Of a DNA stretch of 64,000 nucleotides, positions 46,385-55,998 are shown piece after piece. The position numbers and the translations under genes are program-made. The first letter of the stretch is position 1; the number at the start of each line of letters is the position of its first letter. The notes under the pieces are model-generated. The model was given only the letters and a program-made list of their open reading frames with translations, did not search any database and had not been told where the DNA came from. The DNA is taken from positions 248,001 to 312,000 of the forward strand of contig JAXMDM010000003.1 in NCBI GenBank assembly GCA_046348835.1, read 5' to 3'. Source of the stretch: Defluviicoccus sp046348835 (GTDB lineage: Bacteria; Pseudomonadota; Alphaproteobacteria; Rhodospirillales; Defluviicoccaceae).

Positions 46385-47404
46385 TCAGTTCTTGCTCTTG
46401 TCGACGAGGCGGTTGGCGGCGATCCACGGCATCATCCCGCGCAGGCGTTCGCCCACCTGCTCGATCGGGTGTTCCGCCGCGCGCCGACGCAGCGCCTTGA
46501 AGCTGGGCTGGCCGGCGGCATTCTCCAGCATCCACTCCCTGGCGAAGCGGCCGGCCTGGATGTCGTCGAGCACCTCCTTCATCCGCGCCTTCACCGACGC
46601 ATCGATGATCCGCGGTCCGCGGGTGTAGTCGCCGTACTCCGCGGTGTTGGAGATGGAGTAGCGCATATTGGCGATGCCGCCCTCGTAAATCAGGTCGACG
46701 ATCAGCTTGACCTCGTGCAGGCACTCGAAATAGGCCATCTCCGGCGCATACCCCGCCTCGATGAGCGTCTCGTAACCGGCGAGGATGAGCGAGGTCAGGC
46801 CGCCGCAGAGCACCGACTGTTCGCCGAACAGGTCGGTCTCGCACTCCTCGCGGAAGGTGGTCTCGATGATGCCGGAGCGGCCGGCGCCGATCCCCGACGC
46901 GTACGACAGCGCCAGGTCGAGCGCGGCACCGCTGGCGTCCTGGGCGATCGCCACCAGCGACGGCACCCCCGCACCGCGTAGGTATTCGGAGCGGACGGTG
47001 TGGCCGGGGCCCTTCGGGGCAACCATGAACACGTCCAGGTCGGGCCGCGGCTCGATCAGGCGGAAATGAATGTTGAGGCCGTGGGCGAAGGCGAGCGCCG
47101 CACCCTCGCGCAACCGGCCGTGCAGGTGGTCGGCATAGAGCTTGGCCTGCAATTCGTCCGGGGTCACGATCATGACCACGTCGGCCCAGTCGCCCGCCTC
47201 GTCGGCGGTGATCACCCTGAGCCCGGCACCCTCCGCCTTCGCCTTCGAGGCCGAATCCGGCCGCAGCGCCACGGCGATCTCGTTCACCCCGGAATCGCGC
47301 AGGTTGAGCGCGTGGGCGTGGCCTTGACTGCCGTAGCCGATGATCGCCACCTTCTTCGCCCGGATCAGGCTGAGATCGGCATCCCGATCGTAATAGACGC
47401 GCAT
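46385..47404 (-). CDS. ilvC: Ketol-acid reductoisomerase
   Basis: The 339-residue class I enzyme converts acetolactate to dihydroxyisovalerate with NADPH and magnesium. The Rossmann motif IIGYGSQGHAHALNLRDSG, VAPKGPGHTVRSEYLRG, ETDLFGEQSVLCGG and ECLHEVKLIVDLIYEGG carry the dinucleotide and metal-binding residues. It follows ilvH by 56 bases. Confidence 0.97.
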   Translation of the reverse strand: MRVYYDRDADLSLIRAKKVAIIGYGSQGHAHALNLRDSGVNEIAVALRPDSASKAKAEGAGLRVITADEAGDWADVVMIVTPDELQAKLYADHLHGRLREGAALAFAHGLNIHFRLIEPRPDLDVFMVAPKGPGHTVRSEYLRGAGVPSLVAIAQDASGAALDLALSYASGIGAGRSGIIETTFREECETDLFGEQSVLCGGLTSLILAGYETLIEAGYAPEMAYFECLHEVKLIVDLIYEGGIANMRYSISNTAEYGDYTRGPRIIDASVKARMKEVLDDIQAGRFAREWMLENAAGQPSFKALRRRAAEHPIEQVGERLRGMMPWIAANRLVDKSKN

Positions 47405-47460
47405 CGGTGCTTCCTCCCTCGATGTCGTTGTCGTTGGCCCGTCCGGAGACGGGATGTTGG

Positions 47461-47973
47461 CTAGAGCGCTTCCGGGCCGCGGGCGATGGCGACGACGCCG
47501 GTGCGGGCGACGTCGATCAGGCCCAAGGGCCGCATCAGCCCGACGAAGGCGTTCAGTTTCGTCGTCTTGCCGACGATTTCGAAGACGAACGATTCGTTGG
47601 TGGAATCGACGACGCGGGCGCGGAAGATATCGGCGATACGTAGCGCCTCCACCCGCTTTTCACCCTGGCCGTGCACCTTCACCAGGGCCAACTCGCGCTC
47701 CACGTGCGGGCCGTTGACGGTGAGGTCGCGGACCCGGTGCACCGGCACCAGCCGATCCAGTTGCGCCTTGATCTGCTCGATGATCATCGGCGTGCCGGTG
47801 GTGACGATGGTGATCCGGGAGACCCGGCCCTCGGCATCCACCTCGGCGACGGTGAGGCTCTCGATATTGTAGCCGCGTCCCGAGAACAGGCCGATCACCC
47901 GGGCGAGGACGCCCGGCTCGTTGTCCACCAGAACGGAGAGGGTGTGCGTTTCCTGCCGCGCCGGTTCGGGCAT
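47461..47973 (-). CDS. ilvH: Acetolactate synthase regulatory (small) subunit
   Basis: The 170-residue protein has an N-terminal ACT domain (HTLSVLVDNEPGVLARVIGL, GRGYNIESLTVAEVD) that binds valine and a C-terminal half (RVRDLTVNGPHVERELALVK). It activates and gives valine feedback to the large subunit. The ATG at 47973 with gaaagg nine bases upstream is preferred over starts 33-45 bases earlier. It lies between ilvB and ilvC. Confidence 0.95.
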   Translation of the reverse strand: MPEPARQETHTLSVLVDNEPGVLARVIGLFSGRGYNIESLTVAEVDAEGRVSRITIVTTGTPMIIEQIKAQLDRLVPVHRVRDLTVNGPHVERELALVKVHGQGEKRVEALRIADIFRARVVDSTNESFVFEIVGKTTKLNAFVGLMRPLGLIDVARTGVVAIARGPEAL

Positions 47974-48100
47974 GGTTGTGACCTTTCTTGGGCTTTGATC
48001 CGTCATGTCCAGCGGCATCGCCGGACCTCCCCTACTTATTGCAGCGAAAGGAAGGCGGCGCCCCCGGACGAGGTAACGCCGCCGGTCTCGAGCAAATGTC

Positions 48101-49864
48101 TCAGACGAGAACCATCCCGTCCTCGGACACCGGCTTCTCCGCCTTGTCGGCCGGGCCCAGCAGCATCTCGTTGTGGGCGGCGCCCGACGGGATCATCGGG
48201 AAGCAGTTCTCGGCCTTGTCGACGCGGATATCGGCGATCACCGTCCGGTTGACCGAGATCATCTCCTTGATGACGCCGTCGAGGTCGCCGACCTTTTCCG
48301 CCCGCAGCCCGACCATGCCATAGGCGTCCGCCAACTTCACGAAATCCGGCAACGACGCCATGTAGCTCTCGGAATAGCGGCCGCCGTGCAGCAGCTCCTG
48401 CCACTGGCGCACCATCCCCATGTATTCGTTGTTGAGGATGAACACCTTCAGCGGCAGCCGATACTGGGAGATGGTCGACAGCTCCTGGATGTTCATCATG
48501 ATCGAGGCTTCGCCGGCAATGTCGACGACGAGGGCATCGGGGTGGGCGAGTTGCACCCCCATGGCTGCCGGGAGCCCGTAGCCCATGGTGCCGAGACCAC
48601 CCGAGGTCATCCAATGGTGCGGCTTGTCGAAGACGAAGTGCTGCGCCGCCCACATCTGGTGCTGGCCCACCTCGGTGGTGATGTAGACGTCGTCGCGGCC
48701 GCGGGTCAGTTCGTAGAGGCGCCGGATGGCGTGCTGGGGCTTGATGATGTCACCCGACTGGTTGAAGGCGAGGCTGTTGCGGGCGCGCCAGTGGTCGATC
48801 TCCTTCCACCACGCCGCCAGCGCCTTCTGATCGGGCCGGACGTGCTTCTCCTTCCACACCGCGATCATCATCTCCAGCACTTTGCCGACGTCGCCGACGA
48901 TCCCCACGTCGACCAGCACGTTCTTGTTGATGGACGACGGATCGATGTCGACGTGGATTTTGTGCGAGCCGGGAGAGAAGGCGTTGAGGCGGCCGGTGAT
49001 CCGGTCGTCGAAACGCGAGCCGATGGCGATCATCGCATCGCAGCCGTGCATCGCCATGTTGGCTTCGTAGGTGCCGTGCATGCCGAGCATACCGAGGAAC
49101 TGCCGGTCGGAGCCCGGGTAGGCGCCGAGTCCCATCAGGGTCAGGGTGACTGGAAAGCCGGTCATCCGGACGAACTCGGTCAGGAGCTCACACGCCCGGG
49201 TGCCGGAGTTGATCACCCCGCCGCCGCAGTAGAAGATCGGCCGCTTCGCCTCGGCCATGATCTCGATCGCCCGCTCGATGCCGGCCCGGTCGGGCTCGGT
49301 GCGCGGCTGGTAGGTGCGATGGACGACGTCGTCCGGCGGCACGTAGGGGCCGCTGGCGAACTGCACATCCTTCGGCAGGTCGATCAGCACCGGCCCCGGC
49401 CGGCCGCTGCGCGCGACGTAGAACGCCTCGTGGATGGTCCGCGCCAGCGCGTCGGTGCTCTTCACCAGATAGTTGTGCTTGGTCACCGGGCGGGTGACGC
49501 CGGTGGTGTCGCACTCCTGGAAGGCGTCGTTGCCGATGAGATGGGTCGGCACCTGGCCGCAGAGGATGACCAGCGGCACCGAGTCCATCAGCGCGTCGGC
49601 GATGCCGGTCACCGCGTTGGTGGCGCCGGGGCCGGAGGTGACGATGACGACGCCGACCTTACCGGTGGAACGGGCGTAGCCCTCCGCCGCGTGCACCGCG
49701 CCGCCTTCCTGGCGGACGAGGATGTGGCGGATGGCGTTCTGCTGGAAGAGCTCGTCGTATACGGGAAGAATGGCGCCGCCGGGGTAGCCGAATACGTCGG
49801 TCACGCCCTGATCCACCAGGGCCTGGATGACGATCCTCGCTCCGGTCATTTCATCGTACGCCAT
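48101..49864 (-). CDS. ilvB: Acetolactate synthase catalytic (large) subunit
   Basis: The 587-residue thiamine-diphosphate enzyme has FGYPGGAILPVYDELF, the catalytic glutamate region VRQEGGAVHAAEGYARSTG, a central FAD-binding domain, and the ThDP motif VDIAGEASIMMNIQELST ending in NNEYMG. It joins two pyruvates to acetolactate for valine and leucine synthesis. It heads ilvB-ilvH-ilvC on the - strand. The upstream 110 bases show no clear attenuator. Confidence 0.97.
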   Translation of the reverse strand: MAYDEMTGARIVIQALVDQGVTDVFGYPGGAILPVYDELFQQNAIRHILVRQEGGAVHAAEGYARSTGKVGVVIVTSGPGATNAVTGIADALMDSVPLVILCGQVPTHLIGNDAFQECDTTGVTRPVTKHNYLVKSTDALARTIHEAFYVARSGRPGPVLIDLPKDVQFASGPYVPPDDVVHRTYQPRTEPDRAGIERAIEIMAEAKRPIFYCGGGVINSGTRACELLTEFVRMTGFPVTLTLMGLGAYPGSDRQFLGMLGMHGTYEANMAMHGCDAMIAIGSRFDDRITGRLNAFSPGSHKIHVDIDPSSINKNVLVDVGIVGDVGKVLEMMIAVWKEKHVRPDQKALAAWWKEIDHWRARNSLAFNQSGDIIKPQHAIRRLYELTRGRDDVYITTEVGQHQMWAAQHFVFDKPHHWMTSGGLGTMGYGLPAAMGVQLAHPDALVVDIAGEASIMMNIQELSTISQYRLPLKVFILNNEYMGMVRQWQELLHGGRYSESYMASLPDFVKLADAYGMVGLRAEKVGDLDGVIKEMISVNRTVIADIRVDKAENCFPMIPSGAAHNEMLLGPADKAEKPVSEDGMVLV

Positions 49865-49974
49865 CGAGCAACGCTCCTCGCTGTTTCAACCGTCGGGCCC
49901 GAAGACCGGGTGCACCCGCACAATCAGGGCGCCGACATCGTCCGGTCCGGCCGAGGGAGCCGCACCCTAGTCGG

Positions 49975-50991
49975 TCACGCTGCCGGGGTCAACAGGAACC
50001 GGCGAATAAATGCAAACAAATGCGGCTGCAGGCTTTCCGAAAATTGCTCAAAATAGGCCTGATCCGCCCGGGTCTGGTGCCGCAACCACGTCAACTGGCG
50101 CTTGGCGTAGCGGCGAGTCTCTCTTTTCGCACCTGCACACGCGTCGTCAAGGCCGATTTCTCCCCTGATGTGGGCGACGAGCTGGCGAACGCCAACCGCC
50201 TTCATCGCCGGCAGATCGAGAGGAAGGTGGCTGATCGCCGCCGCTTCGGCGAGGCCACCCGCCGCCAGCATCCGCTCGAACCGCGCATCGAGGGCGGGGT
50301 ACAGCCGGTCGCGCGGCGGCAGCAGCAACAGGGTGGCGCTGCGACCGGGGAGGGGGACCGGCGGTGTATCCCGCTGCCAGTCGGCGAGGGGGCGGCCGGT
50401 GGCATGGACCACCTCCCAGGCGCGGATCAGCCGCTGCCGGTCGCCGGCGGGCAGGTGCGCCGCGGCGGGATCGAGGGTGGCGAGCTCGGCGCGGAAGGCG
50501 TCGCCGCCGAGGAGGCGATAGCGCTGTTCCGCCGCGGTGCGGACGGTGGCGGGCACGGCGGGAACATCGGCGAGGCCACGGGTCAGCGCGCGCAGATAGA
50601 GCCCGGTGCCGCCGACGATGATGGGCAGACGGCCATGGGCGCGGGCTTCGTCGACGGCGGCGAGGGCCAGCTCGCGCCAACGCCCGGCCGAACAGGGATC
50701 GCGGGCGGAGAGGATGCCGAACAGGCGATGCGGCACCCGGGCCTCGTCGTCGGGGGTGGGACGGGCGGTGAGGACCCGCAGGTCGCGATAGACCTGCATG
50801 GCGTCGGCATTGATGACCACGCCGTCGAACGCCTCGGCGATCGCCGTCGCCATCGCCGACTTGCCGCTGCCGGTGGGGCCGGCGACGACGAGGACGGGTG
50901 GCGCGCCCCCGGAAGGAGCGCTCCCCCCGTCCGGTCCGCTCAGTCGAGCGTCAGCGACAACAGGCCGTCGGCCAGCTTGGGTTCGAACCAT
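49975..50991 (-). CDS. miaA: tRNA dimethylallyltransferase MiaA
   Basis: MiaA adds the isopentenyl group to A37 of UNN-reading tRNAs. Motifs: P-loop VLVVAGPTGSGKSAMATAIA, NADAMQVYRDL (the usual serine of DSMQ is alanine here), LPIIVGGTGLYLRALTRGL, and RETRRYAKRQLTWLRHQ at the C-terminus. The start is uncertain. The ATG at 50991 overlaps the end of the DUF1015 gene by 52 bases, and the only nearer candidate is a CTG at 50943 that overlaps its stop. Homologous proteins start just before the P-loop. Confidence 0.92.
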   Translation of the reverse strand: MVRTQAGRRPVVADARLSGPDGGSAPSGGAPPVLVVAGPTGSGKSAMATAIAEAFDGVVINADAMQVYRDLRVLTARPTPDDEARVPHRLFGILSARDPCSAGRWRELALAAVDEARAHGRLPIIVGGTGLYLRALTRGLADVPAVPATVRTAAEQRYRLLGGDAFRAELATLDPAAAHLPAGDRQRLIRAWEVVHATGRPLADWQRDTPPVPLPGRSATLLLLPPRDRLYPALDARFERMLAAGGLAEAAAISHLPLDLPAMKAVGVRQLVAHIRGEIGLDDACAGAKRETRRYAKRQLTWLRHQTRADQAYFEQFSESLQPHLFAFIRRFLLTPAA

Positions 50992-52193
50992 GTGGACTTG
51001 GGCGGCATCACCAGGCCGGCGTCGGCCACCGCCATCAACTCGGCCAGCGACGTGGGGTGGAGGACGAAGGCGACCGCAGCCTCGCCGGCATCGACGCGCC
51101 GCACCAGGTCGTCGATGCCGCGTCCGCCACCGACGAAGTCGATGCGCGGATCGGTGCGGGTATCGTTGATGGAGAGCACCGGCGACAGGATCAGCCGGTT
51201 CAGCCGGCTCACGTCCAGGCGGTCGTCGGGCGGCCCGGACGGGGCGTCGCGGCAGATGAGGCGGATCCACCGTCCGTCCAGGTAAGCGCCGAACTCGCCG
51301 CGGGCGGAGGGAAGGACCGGACCGTCCTCCGGGGCGACGACGAAGCGATCATGCAGTTGGGCGACGAACACCGCCGGCGTCCTCTCGCCCAGGTCACGGA
51401 CGATGCGGTTGTAGGCGAGGATGCGCACCTCGTCGGCCGGAAAGCTGACGAGAAGGAACCGGTCGCCGCCGGGTGCCGTCGACGGCCGGGTCTCCGCCAC
51501 CCGGGCCGCCGCCGCCGAGCGGTGGTGGCCGTCGGCGATATAAATCGCCGGCATCGCCTCGAAGCTGCGGGTAACCGCCGCGATCGCCTCGGCGCTGTCG
51601 ATCGGCCAGGTCTGGTGCCGGGTCCCGTCGTCGGTGACCGCATCGGCAAGGGGCGACGCCGTCGTCGCCGCGCCGAGCACCGCCGCCAGCCCCGCATCCG
51701 GCGGGTGCACGGTCAGCACCGGACCGGTCTGGGCGCCGACCGCTTCGATCTGGCGGGTGCGGTCCAGTTCCTTGTCGGGGCGGGTGTGCTCGTGGCGGCG
51801 GATGCGGTTGATCCGGTAGGCGGCGATGGACCCGGCGGCGGCGATGCCTGTCTGGACATGGCCGTCGGCGGCGGTCATCCGGTAGGCGTAATAGACCGGC
51901 CGGTCCTCCCGCACCAGGGCACCGGCCCGCTCCATGCCGCGGAGCGCCTCGGCCGCCTGCAGGTAGACGGCCGGGGCGTGCGGGTCGGTATCTTCCGGCA
52001 GGTCGATCTCGGCGCGCGACACATGCAGGAAGCTGAGCGGCCGGCCGGCGGCGCCGGCGACCGCTTCCGCCCGACTGAGCACGTCGTAGGGGCGGGCGGC
52101 GACACCCTGGGCGGTCTCCCGTGTCGGCCGCAGCGCCGCAAACGGCGCGACCAGCGTCTCGGTGGTTACGCCGTTCATCGATGCCTCGGCCAT
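50940..52193 (-). CDS. DUF1015-family protein
   Basis: The 417-residue protein carries the family pattern: VAARPYDVLSRAEA at the start, RPLSFLHVSRAEIDLPED, AIYIADGHHRSAAAARV in the middle, and DFVGGGRGIDDLV near the end. DUF1015 proteins (SerC-neighbour or HtpX-like names in databases are unsupported) are conserved but uncharacterised, perhaps kinases of small molecules. The ATG at 52193 (MAEASMNG) follows degP by ten bases; the longer frame is not used. Confidence 0.85.
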   Translation of the reverse strand: MAEASMNGVTTETLVAPFAALRPTRETAQGVAARPYDVLSRAEAVAGAAGRPLSFLHVSRAEIDLPEDTDPHAPAVYLQAAEALRGMERAGALVREDRPVYYAYRMTAADGHVQTGIAAAGSIAAYRINRIRRHEHTRPDKELDRTRQIEAVGAQTGPVLTVHPPDAGLAAVLGAATTASPLADAVTDDGTRHQTWPIDSAEAIAAVTRSFEAMPAIYIADGHHRSAAAARVAETRPSTAPGGDRFLLVSFPADEVRILAYNRIVRDLGERTPAVFVAQLHDRFVVAPEDGPVLPSARGEFGAYLDGRWIRLICRDAPSGPPDDRLDVSRLNRLILSPVLSINDTRTDPRIDFVGGGRGIDDLVRRVDAGEAAVAFVLHPTSLAELMAVADAGLVMPPKSTWFEPKLADGLLSLTLD

Positions 52194-52203
52194 GGCGGCG
52201 CGG

Positions 52204-53748
52204 TCAGCCCTTGGCCGCCAGGCGGATGGCGACGAAGCGCAGTCCGCCCTCACCCTCCACCAGCAGCAGCACCGACTTGCGGCCGGCTTCCTTGGCCGCC
52301 TTCACCTTCTCCGCCAGTTGTGCCGGGGTGGAGATCTTCTCCTGACCGATCTCGACGATGGTCTCGCCCGGACGCAGGCCCTGCTCGGCGGCGGGGCCGT
52401 CCGGATCTACGTCGGTGACCACCAGGCCCTGGGCGTCGTCGCCAAGGTTGAAGCGGTCGCGGGCCTGCGCATCGATGGCGGAAACGGTGATGCCCAATTC
52501 ACCCACGCTCTCGCCGCCCTTGCCCTTGTCCTCCGACGGCCCGGACGCCTGCTTTTCCTCATCCTCGTCCTTCAGCGCCCCGACCTCGACCTTGAGGGTC
52601 ATTTCATTGCCGTTGCGCCATAGCTTGACCGGGACCGTCTTGCCGACATCGGTGTCGGCGACCAGGCGCGGCAGATGCCGCATCTGATCCACCGTCTTGC
52701 CGTCGAACTGGAGGATGATGTCGCCGTCCTTGATCTTCGCCTTCTCGGCCGGACCGCCCGGGATGACGCTGGCGACCAGGGCGCCGGTCACCTCCTTCAG
52801 CCCGAGCGCCTCGGCGATCTCTTCGTTGACCTGCTGGATGCGGACGCCGAGCCAGCCGCGGCGCACCTCCCCATGATCGATCAGCTGCTGGATCACCGGC
52901 CTGACGGTGCTGCTGGGAATGGCAAACCCGATGCCGATGCTGCCGCCCGACGGCGAAAAGATGGCGGTCGCCATGCCGACGACCTCGCCGGCGAGGTTGA
53001 AGATGGGCCCGCCGGAGTTGCCGCGGTTGATGGGGGCGTCGGTCTGGAGGAAATCGTCGTAGGGGCCGGCATTGATGTTGCGGCCGCGCGCCGAGATGAT
53101 CCCGGCGGTGACGGTGCCACCGAAGCCGAACGGATTGCCGATGGCGACGACCCAGTCGCCGACGCGGATGGCGTCGGAATCGCCAAACTTGACCGCGGGC
53201 AGGGGATGGCCGGCGGGATCGACCTTGAGCACGGCGATGTCGGTCTTGGCGTCGCGGCCGACCATCTTCGCCGGGAGCCGGGTCTCGTCCTGGAGGATGA
53301 CGGTGATCTCCTCCGCATCCTGGATGACGTGGTTATTGGTGACGATGTAGCCCTGCGAATCGATGATGTATCCGGAGCCGAGGGAGGTGGCCTTGCGCTT
53401 CTGCTGGCGCGGCTGGTTCTTCTCCATGAACTCCTTGAAGAACTCCTCGAAGGGCGAACCGGGCGGCAGCTTCGGCAATTCGATCCCGGCGGAACCCTCC
53501 ACCGTCTGCGTCGTCGAGATGTTGACCACCGATGGCAGCAACTGCTGGGCAAGGTCGGCAAAGGTGTCGGGAGCCACCCGCGCCGCCGCCGGCGACGCTA
53601 CCGGCGAAACGGGCGCGGCGACGGCGAAGGCGGCCAGGGCGCACGCCATCAGCCCAGCCCACGCCCGACGGCGATAGCGGGGCGCGACGGTGCGCCCAAA
53701 GGCCAACGGAGTGACCGTCGGAACGGCCAGCGGAAGCTCAGCGGTCAT
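52204..53748 (-). CDS. degP: Periplasmic serine protease DegP/HtrA type
   Basis: The 514-residue protein has a signal peptide, a trypsin-like protease domain with the triad in IVTNNHVIQDAEE (His), DAKTDIAVLKVD (Asp) and NRGNSGGPIFN (Ser), and two PDZ domains (GWLGVRIQQVNEEIAEALGL; DDAQGLVVTDVDPDGPAAEQ). It degrades or refolds misfolded periplasmic proteins. The start at 53748 (MTAELPLAV) is preferred, as the longer frame is Arg/Ser-rich. It lies next to hflC-hflK, a common alphaproteobacterial order. Confidence 0.95.
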   Translation of the reverse strand: MTAELPLAVPTVTPLAFGRTVAPRYRRRAWAGLMACALAAFAVAAPVSPVASPAAARVAPDTFADLAQQLLPSVVNISTTQTVEGSAGIELPKLPPGSPFEEFFKEFMEKNQPRQQKRKATSLGSGYIIDSQGYIVTNNHVIQDAEEITVILQDETRLPAKMVGRDAKTDIAVLKVDPAGHPLPAVKFGDSDAIRVGDWVVAIGNPFGFGGTVTAGIISARGRNINAGPYDDFLQTDAPINRGNSGGPIFNLAGEVVGMATAIFSPSGGSIGIGFAIPSSTVRPVIQQLIDHGEVRRGWLGVRIQQVNEEIAEALGLKEVTGALVASVIPGGPAEKAKIKDGDIILQFDGKTVDQMRHLPRLVADTDVGKTVPVKLWRNGNEMTLKVEVGALKDEDEEKQASGPSEDKGKGGESVGELGITVSAIDAQARDRFNLGDDAQGLVVTDVDPDGPAAEQGLRPGETIVEIGQEKISTPAQLAEKVKAAKEAGRKSVLLLVEGEGGLRFVAIRLAAKG

Positions 53749-53836
53749 ATACGGACGTCCTTTGTTTACGATACATGCGATCTCCGCCCATCGGCATGGC
53801 GGTTCCCACCCCCCGGCTTTTTGCCCCGGGAGAGTG

Positions 53837-54727
53837 CTACCGCGACGGTGCCGGCCGTTCCGTCGCCCCCCGTTCATCCAGGAAGAAGCGGAAGAAATCG
53901 GAGTCGGGGCGTAGGACCATGGTCGTGCCGGGGGTGGCGAAGGCCGAGTAAGCCTCGAGCGACCGGTAAAAGTCGAAGAACCGCGGATCGCGACCGTAGG
54001 CCTGGTTGAGGGTGACCGTCCGCTCGGCGTCACCCTGGCCGCGGAGGATCTGCGACTGGCGGGTGGCATCGGCGATGATCACCGTGCGCTCCCGATCGGC
54101 CTCGGCCTGGATGCGCGCCTTCTGCTCCTCGCCTTCGGCGCGAAGCTGCGCCGCCTGGGCGATCCGGGCCGAGCGCATCCGGTTGTAGACCGATTGGCTC
54201 GCCGCCTCGGGCAGGTCGGTCCGGCCGATACGGACATCCACCACCTCGACGCCGAAACCGGGCGCCTGGGTGGCGAGGGTCTCGGCGATGCGGCCCATGA
54301 CGCCGGTTCGATCGATGGAAAGAAGCTCGCCCAGTCCGATGCGGGCGACCTCGCCCCGCACCGACGAATTCAGCTGGGCACCGAAAATCTGGCGGAAGTT
54401 TTCCTCGTTACCGGCGCGCTGGCGGAACCGCAGGGGATCGATGATCCGGTAACGGGCGAAGGCATCGACGTTGATGCGCTTCTGGTCGGCCAGCAGCACC
54501 TCCTGCTGCGGCGGGTCGAGATCGAGGACCTGGTTGCTGAAGAACTCCACCGTCTGGACGAAGGGGACCTTGAACTTCAGGCCCGGAGACTTGTCCACCC
54601 GCACCGGGTTGCCGAACTGCAGGATAAGCGCCTGTTCCGTCTGGCGGACGGTGAAGGCGGCGTTGAACAGCACGAACAGGGCGATGGCGGCGACAACGCC
54701 GATGGCGATCAGCAGCCGCTTGGTCAT
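53837..54727 (-). CDS. hflC: FtsH modulator HflC
   Basis: The 296-residue SPFH/stomatin-like membrane protein has one N-terminal membrane helix (LLIAIGVVAAIALFVLFNAA), then VRQTEQALILQFGNPVRVDK, the long helix RAEGEEQKARIQAEADRERT, and a C-terminal YSAFATPGTTMVLRPDSDF. With HflK it encloses FtsH and tunes its proteolysis. Its ATG overlaps the hflK stop as ATGA. Confidence 0.95.
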   Translation of the reverse strand: MTKRLLIAIGVVAAIALFVLFNAAFTVRQTEQALILQFGNPVRVDKSPGLKFKVPFVQTVEFFSNQVLDLDPPQQEVLLADQKRINVDAFARYRIIDPLRFRQRAGNEENFRQIFGAQLNSSVRGEVARIGLGELLSIDRTGVMGRIAETLATQAPGFGVEVVDVRIGRTDLPEAASQSVYNRMRSARIAQAAQLRAEGEEQKARIQAEADRERTVIIADATRQSQILRGQGDAERTVTLNQAYGRDPRFFDFYRSLEAYSAFATPGTTMVLRPDSDFFRFFLDERGATERPAPSR

Positions 54728-55821
54728 TTACCTTCCTCCGTTCGGCGCTTCTGCAGTTCGCCGAGCGGCAGGTACGGAACCACGCCCTGACCACTCTTCG
54801 ATTCGTCGATGATCACGTTCTGGGTATTGCGCAAAACGTCCTGCATCCGCTCCAGGTAGAGCCGCCGGGTGGTGATGTCGCGACCGGTCAAATACGCTTC
54901 GTAGACCGAGGCGAAGCGTGCCGCATCGCCCTGAGCCTCGCGCGTTACCTGGTCCTTGTAGGCACCCGCCGCCTGGACGATCCGCTCCGCTTCGCCCTTC
55001 GCCCGCGGGACGATGTCGTTGCGGTAAGCGAGCGCCTCGTTGACCAGACGGTCCTGGTCCTGGCGGGCACGCTGGACGTCGTTGAAGGCGTCGATCACTT
55101 CCGCCGGCGGATCCACCTTGAGCTGCCTGACCTCGGTGATCAGCACGCCGGCGCCGTAGCTATCGAGGATCTGCTGCATCCGGTCCTTGGTCCGCGCGTC
55201 CACATCCTGGCGCTTGATGGTGAGGGCATCCTCCAGCAGCGTCTGACCCAGCGTTTCGCGAATGGCGCTTTCCGCCACCAGCTTGATGGTGTCCTGGGGA
55301 TTGCGGATGTTGAAGGCGAAGTCGGCGGCATTCTTGATTCGCCACTGCACGATGACGTCGACGTCGATGATGTTCTGATCCTGGGTCAGCATCAGGCTTT
55401 CGTGCAGCACGTCGCGGGCGGCGCCGCCGCGGCCGCCTTCGCCGGCGCCGCGGAAGCCGATGTTGATCTGGTTGGTCTGCTCGACGTTGACGATCTGCAC
55501 TTCGCCGATCGGGGTCGGAAACCAGTAGTTGAGGCCGGGGGTGTTGGACTTGACGTAACGACCGAACAGCAACTCGAGCGATTGCTCGCCCGGCTTGACG
55601 GTGTAGAAACCGGTGGCGAGCCAGATGGCGAGCACGATGACGATACCGAGGAGGACACCGCGGCCGCTGCCGAAATCGGAGGGCAGAAGCTTTCGCATCC
55701 GCTCCTGGGTCCGCTTCACCATCGCTTCGAGGTCGGGTTGCGGAGAGGAGGAGGGACCGCCGCCCCAGGGACCACCGCCGCCGCCGCTACCCCAGGGGCC
55801 GCCTCTCGGATTCCAGGCCAT
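54724..55821 (-). CDS. hflK: FtsH modulator HflK
   Basis: The 365-residue protein starts with a Gly/Pro-rich cytoplasmic tail (MAWNPRGGPWGSGGGGGPWG). A membrane helix (VLLGIVIVLAIWLATGFYTV) and the SPFH domain follow (PGLNYWFPTPIGEVQIVNVE, QLKVDPPAEVIDAFNDVQRA). The Gly-rich start is typical of HflK. It heads hflK-hflC-degP and is divergent from mrp. Confidence 0.96.
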   Translation of the reverse strand: MAWNPRGGPWGSGGGGGPWGGGPSSSPQPDLEAMVKRTQERMRKLLPSDFGSGRGVLLGIVIVLAIWLATGFYTVKPGEQSLELLFGRYVKSNTPGLNYWFPTPIGEVQIVNVEQTNQINIGFRGAGEGGRGGAARDVLHESLMLTQDQNIIDVDVIVQWRIKNAADFAFNIRNPQDTIKLVAESAIRETLGQTLLEDALTIKRQDVDARTKDRMQQILDSYGAGVLITEVRQLKVDPPAEVIDAFNDVQRARQDQDRLVNEALAYRNDIVPRAKGEAERIVQAAGAYKDQVTREAQGDAARFASVYEAYLTGRDITTRRLYLERMQDVLRNTQNVIIDESKSGQGVVPYLPLGELQKRRTEEGK

Positions 55822-55879
55822 AATGCTCCCTTTGACCGCCGGCGCCGCACCGGCCTCGTGTTGGTTCGCCCGATCGCCA

Positions 55880-55893
55880 ACCCATATATGGGT
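55880..55893. promoter_or_regulatory. Perfect 14-bp palindrome between divergent hflK and mrp
   Basis: The sequence acccatatatgggt is a perfect palindrome with a central TATA, in the 177-base region shared by two divergent genes. It may be a regulator site or contain a -10 element for either strand. No known operator consensus was matched. Confidence 0.4.
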
Positions 55894-55998
55894 GGGTCGC
55901 GGGCTCGTCGAGCCTTATAGGTCAGGCAATCAGAGGCGACAACCCGCCCGTCGCTCGCCGGCGGGCGCTCTACTGCTGCTTGGGAGGGTTAATCGGCG

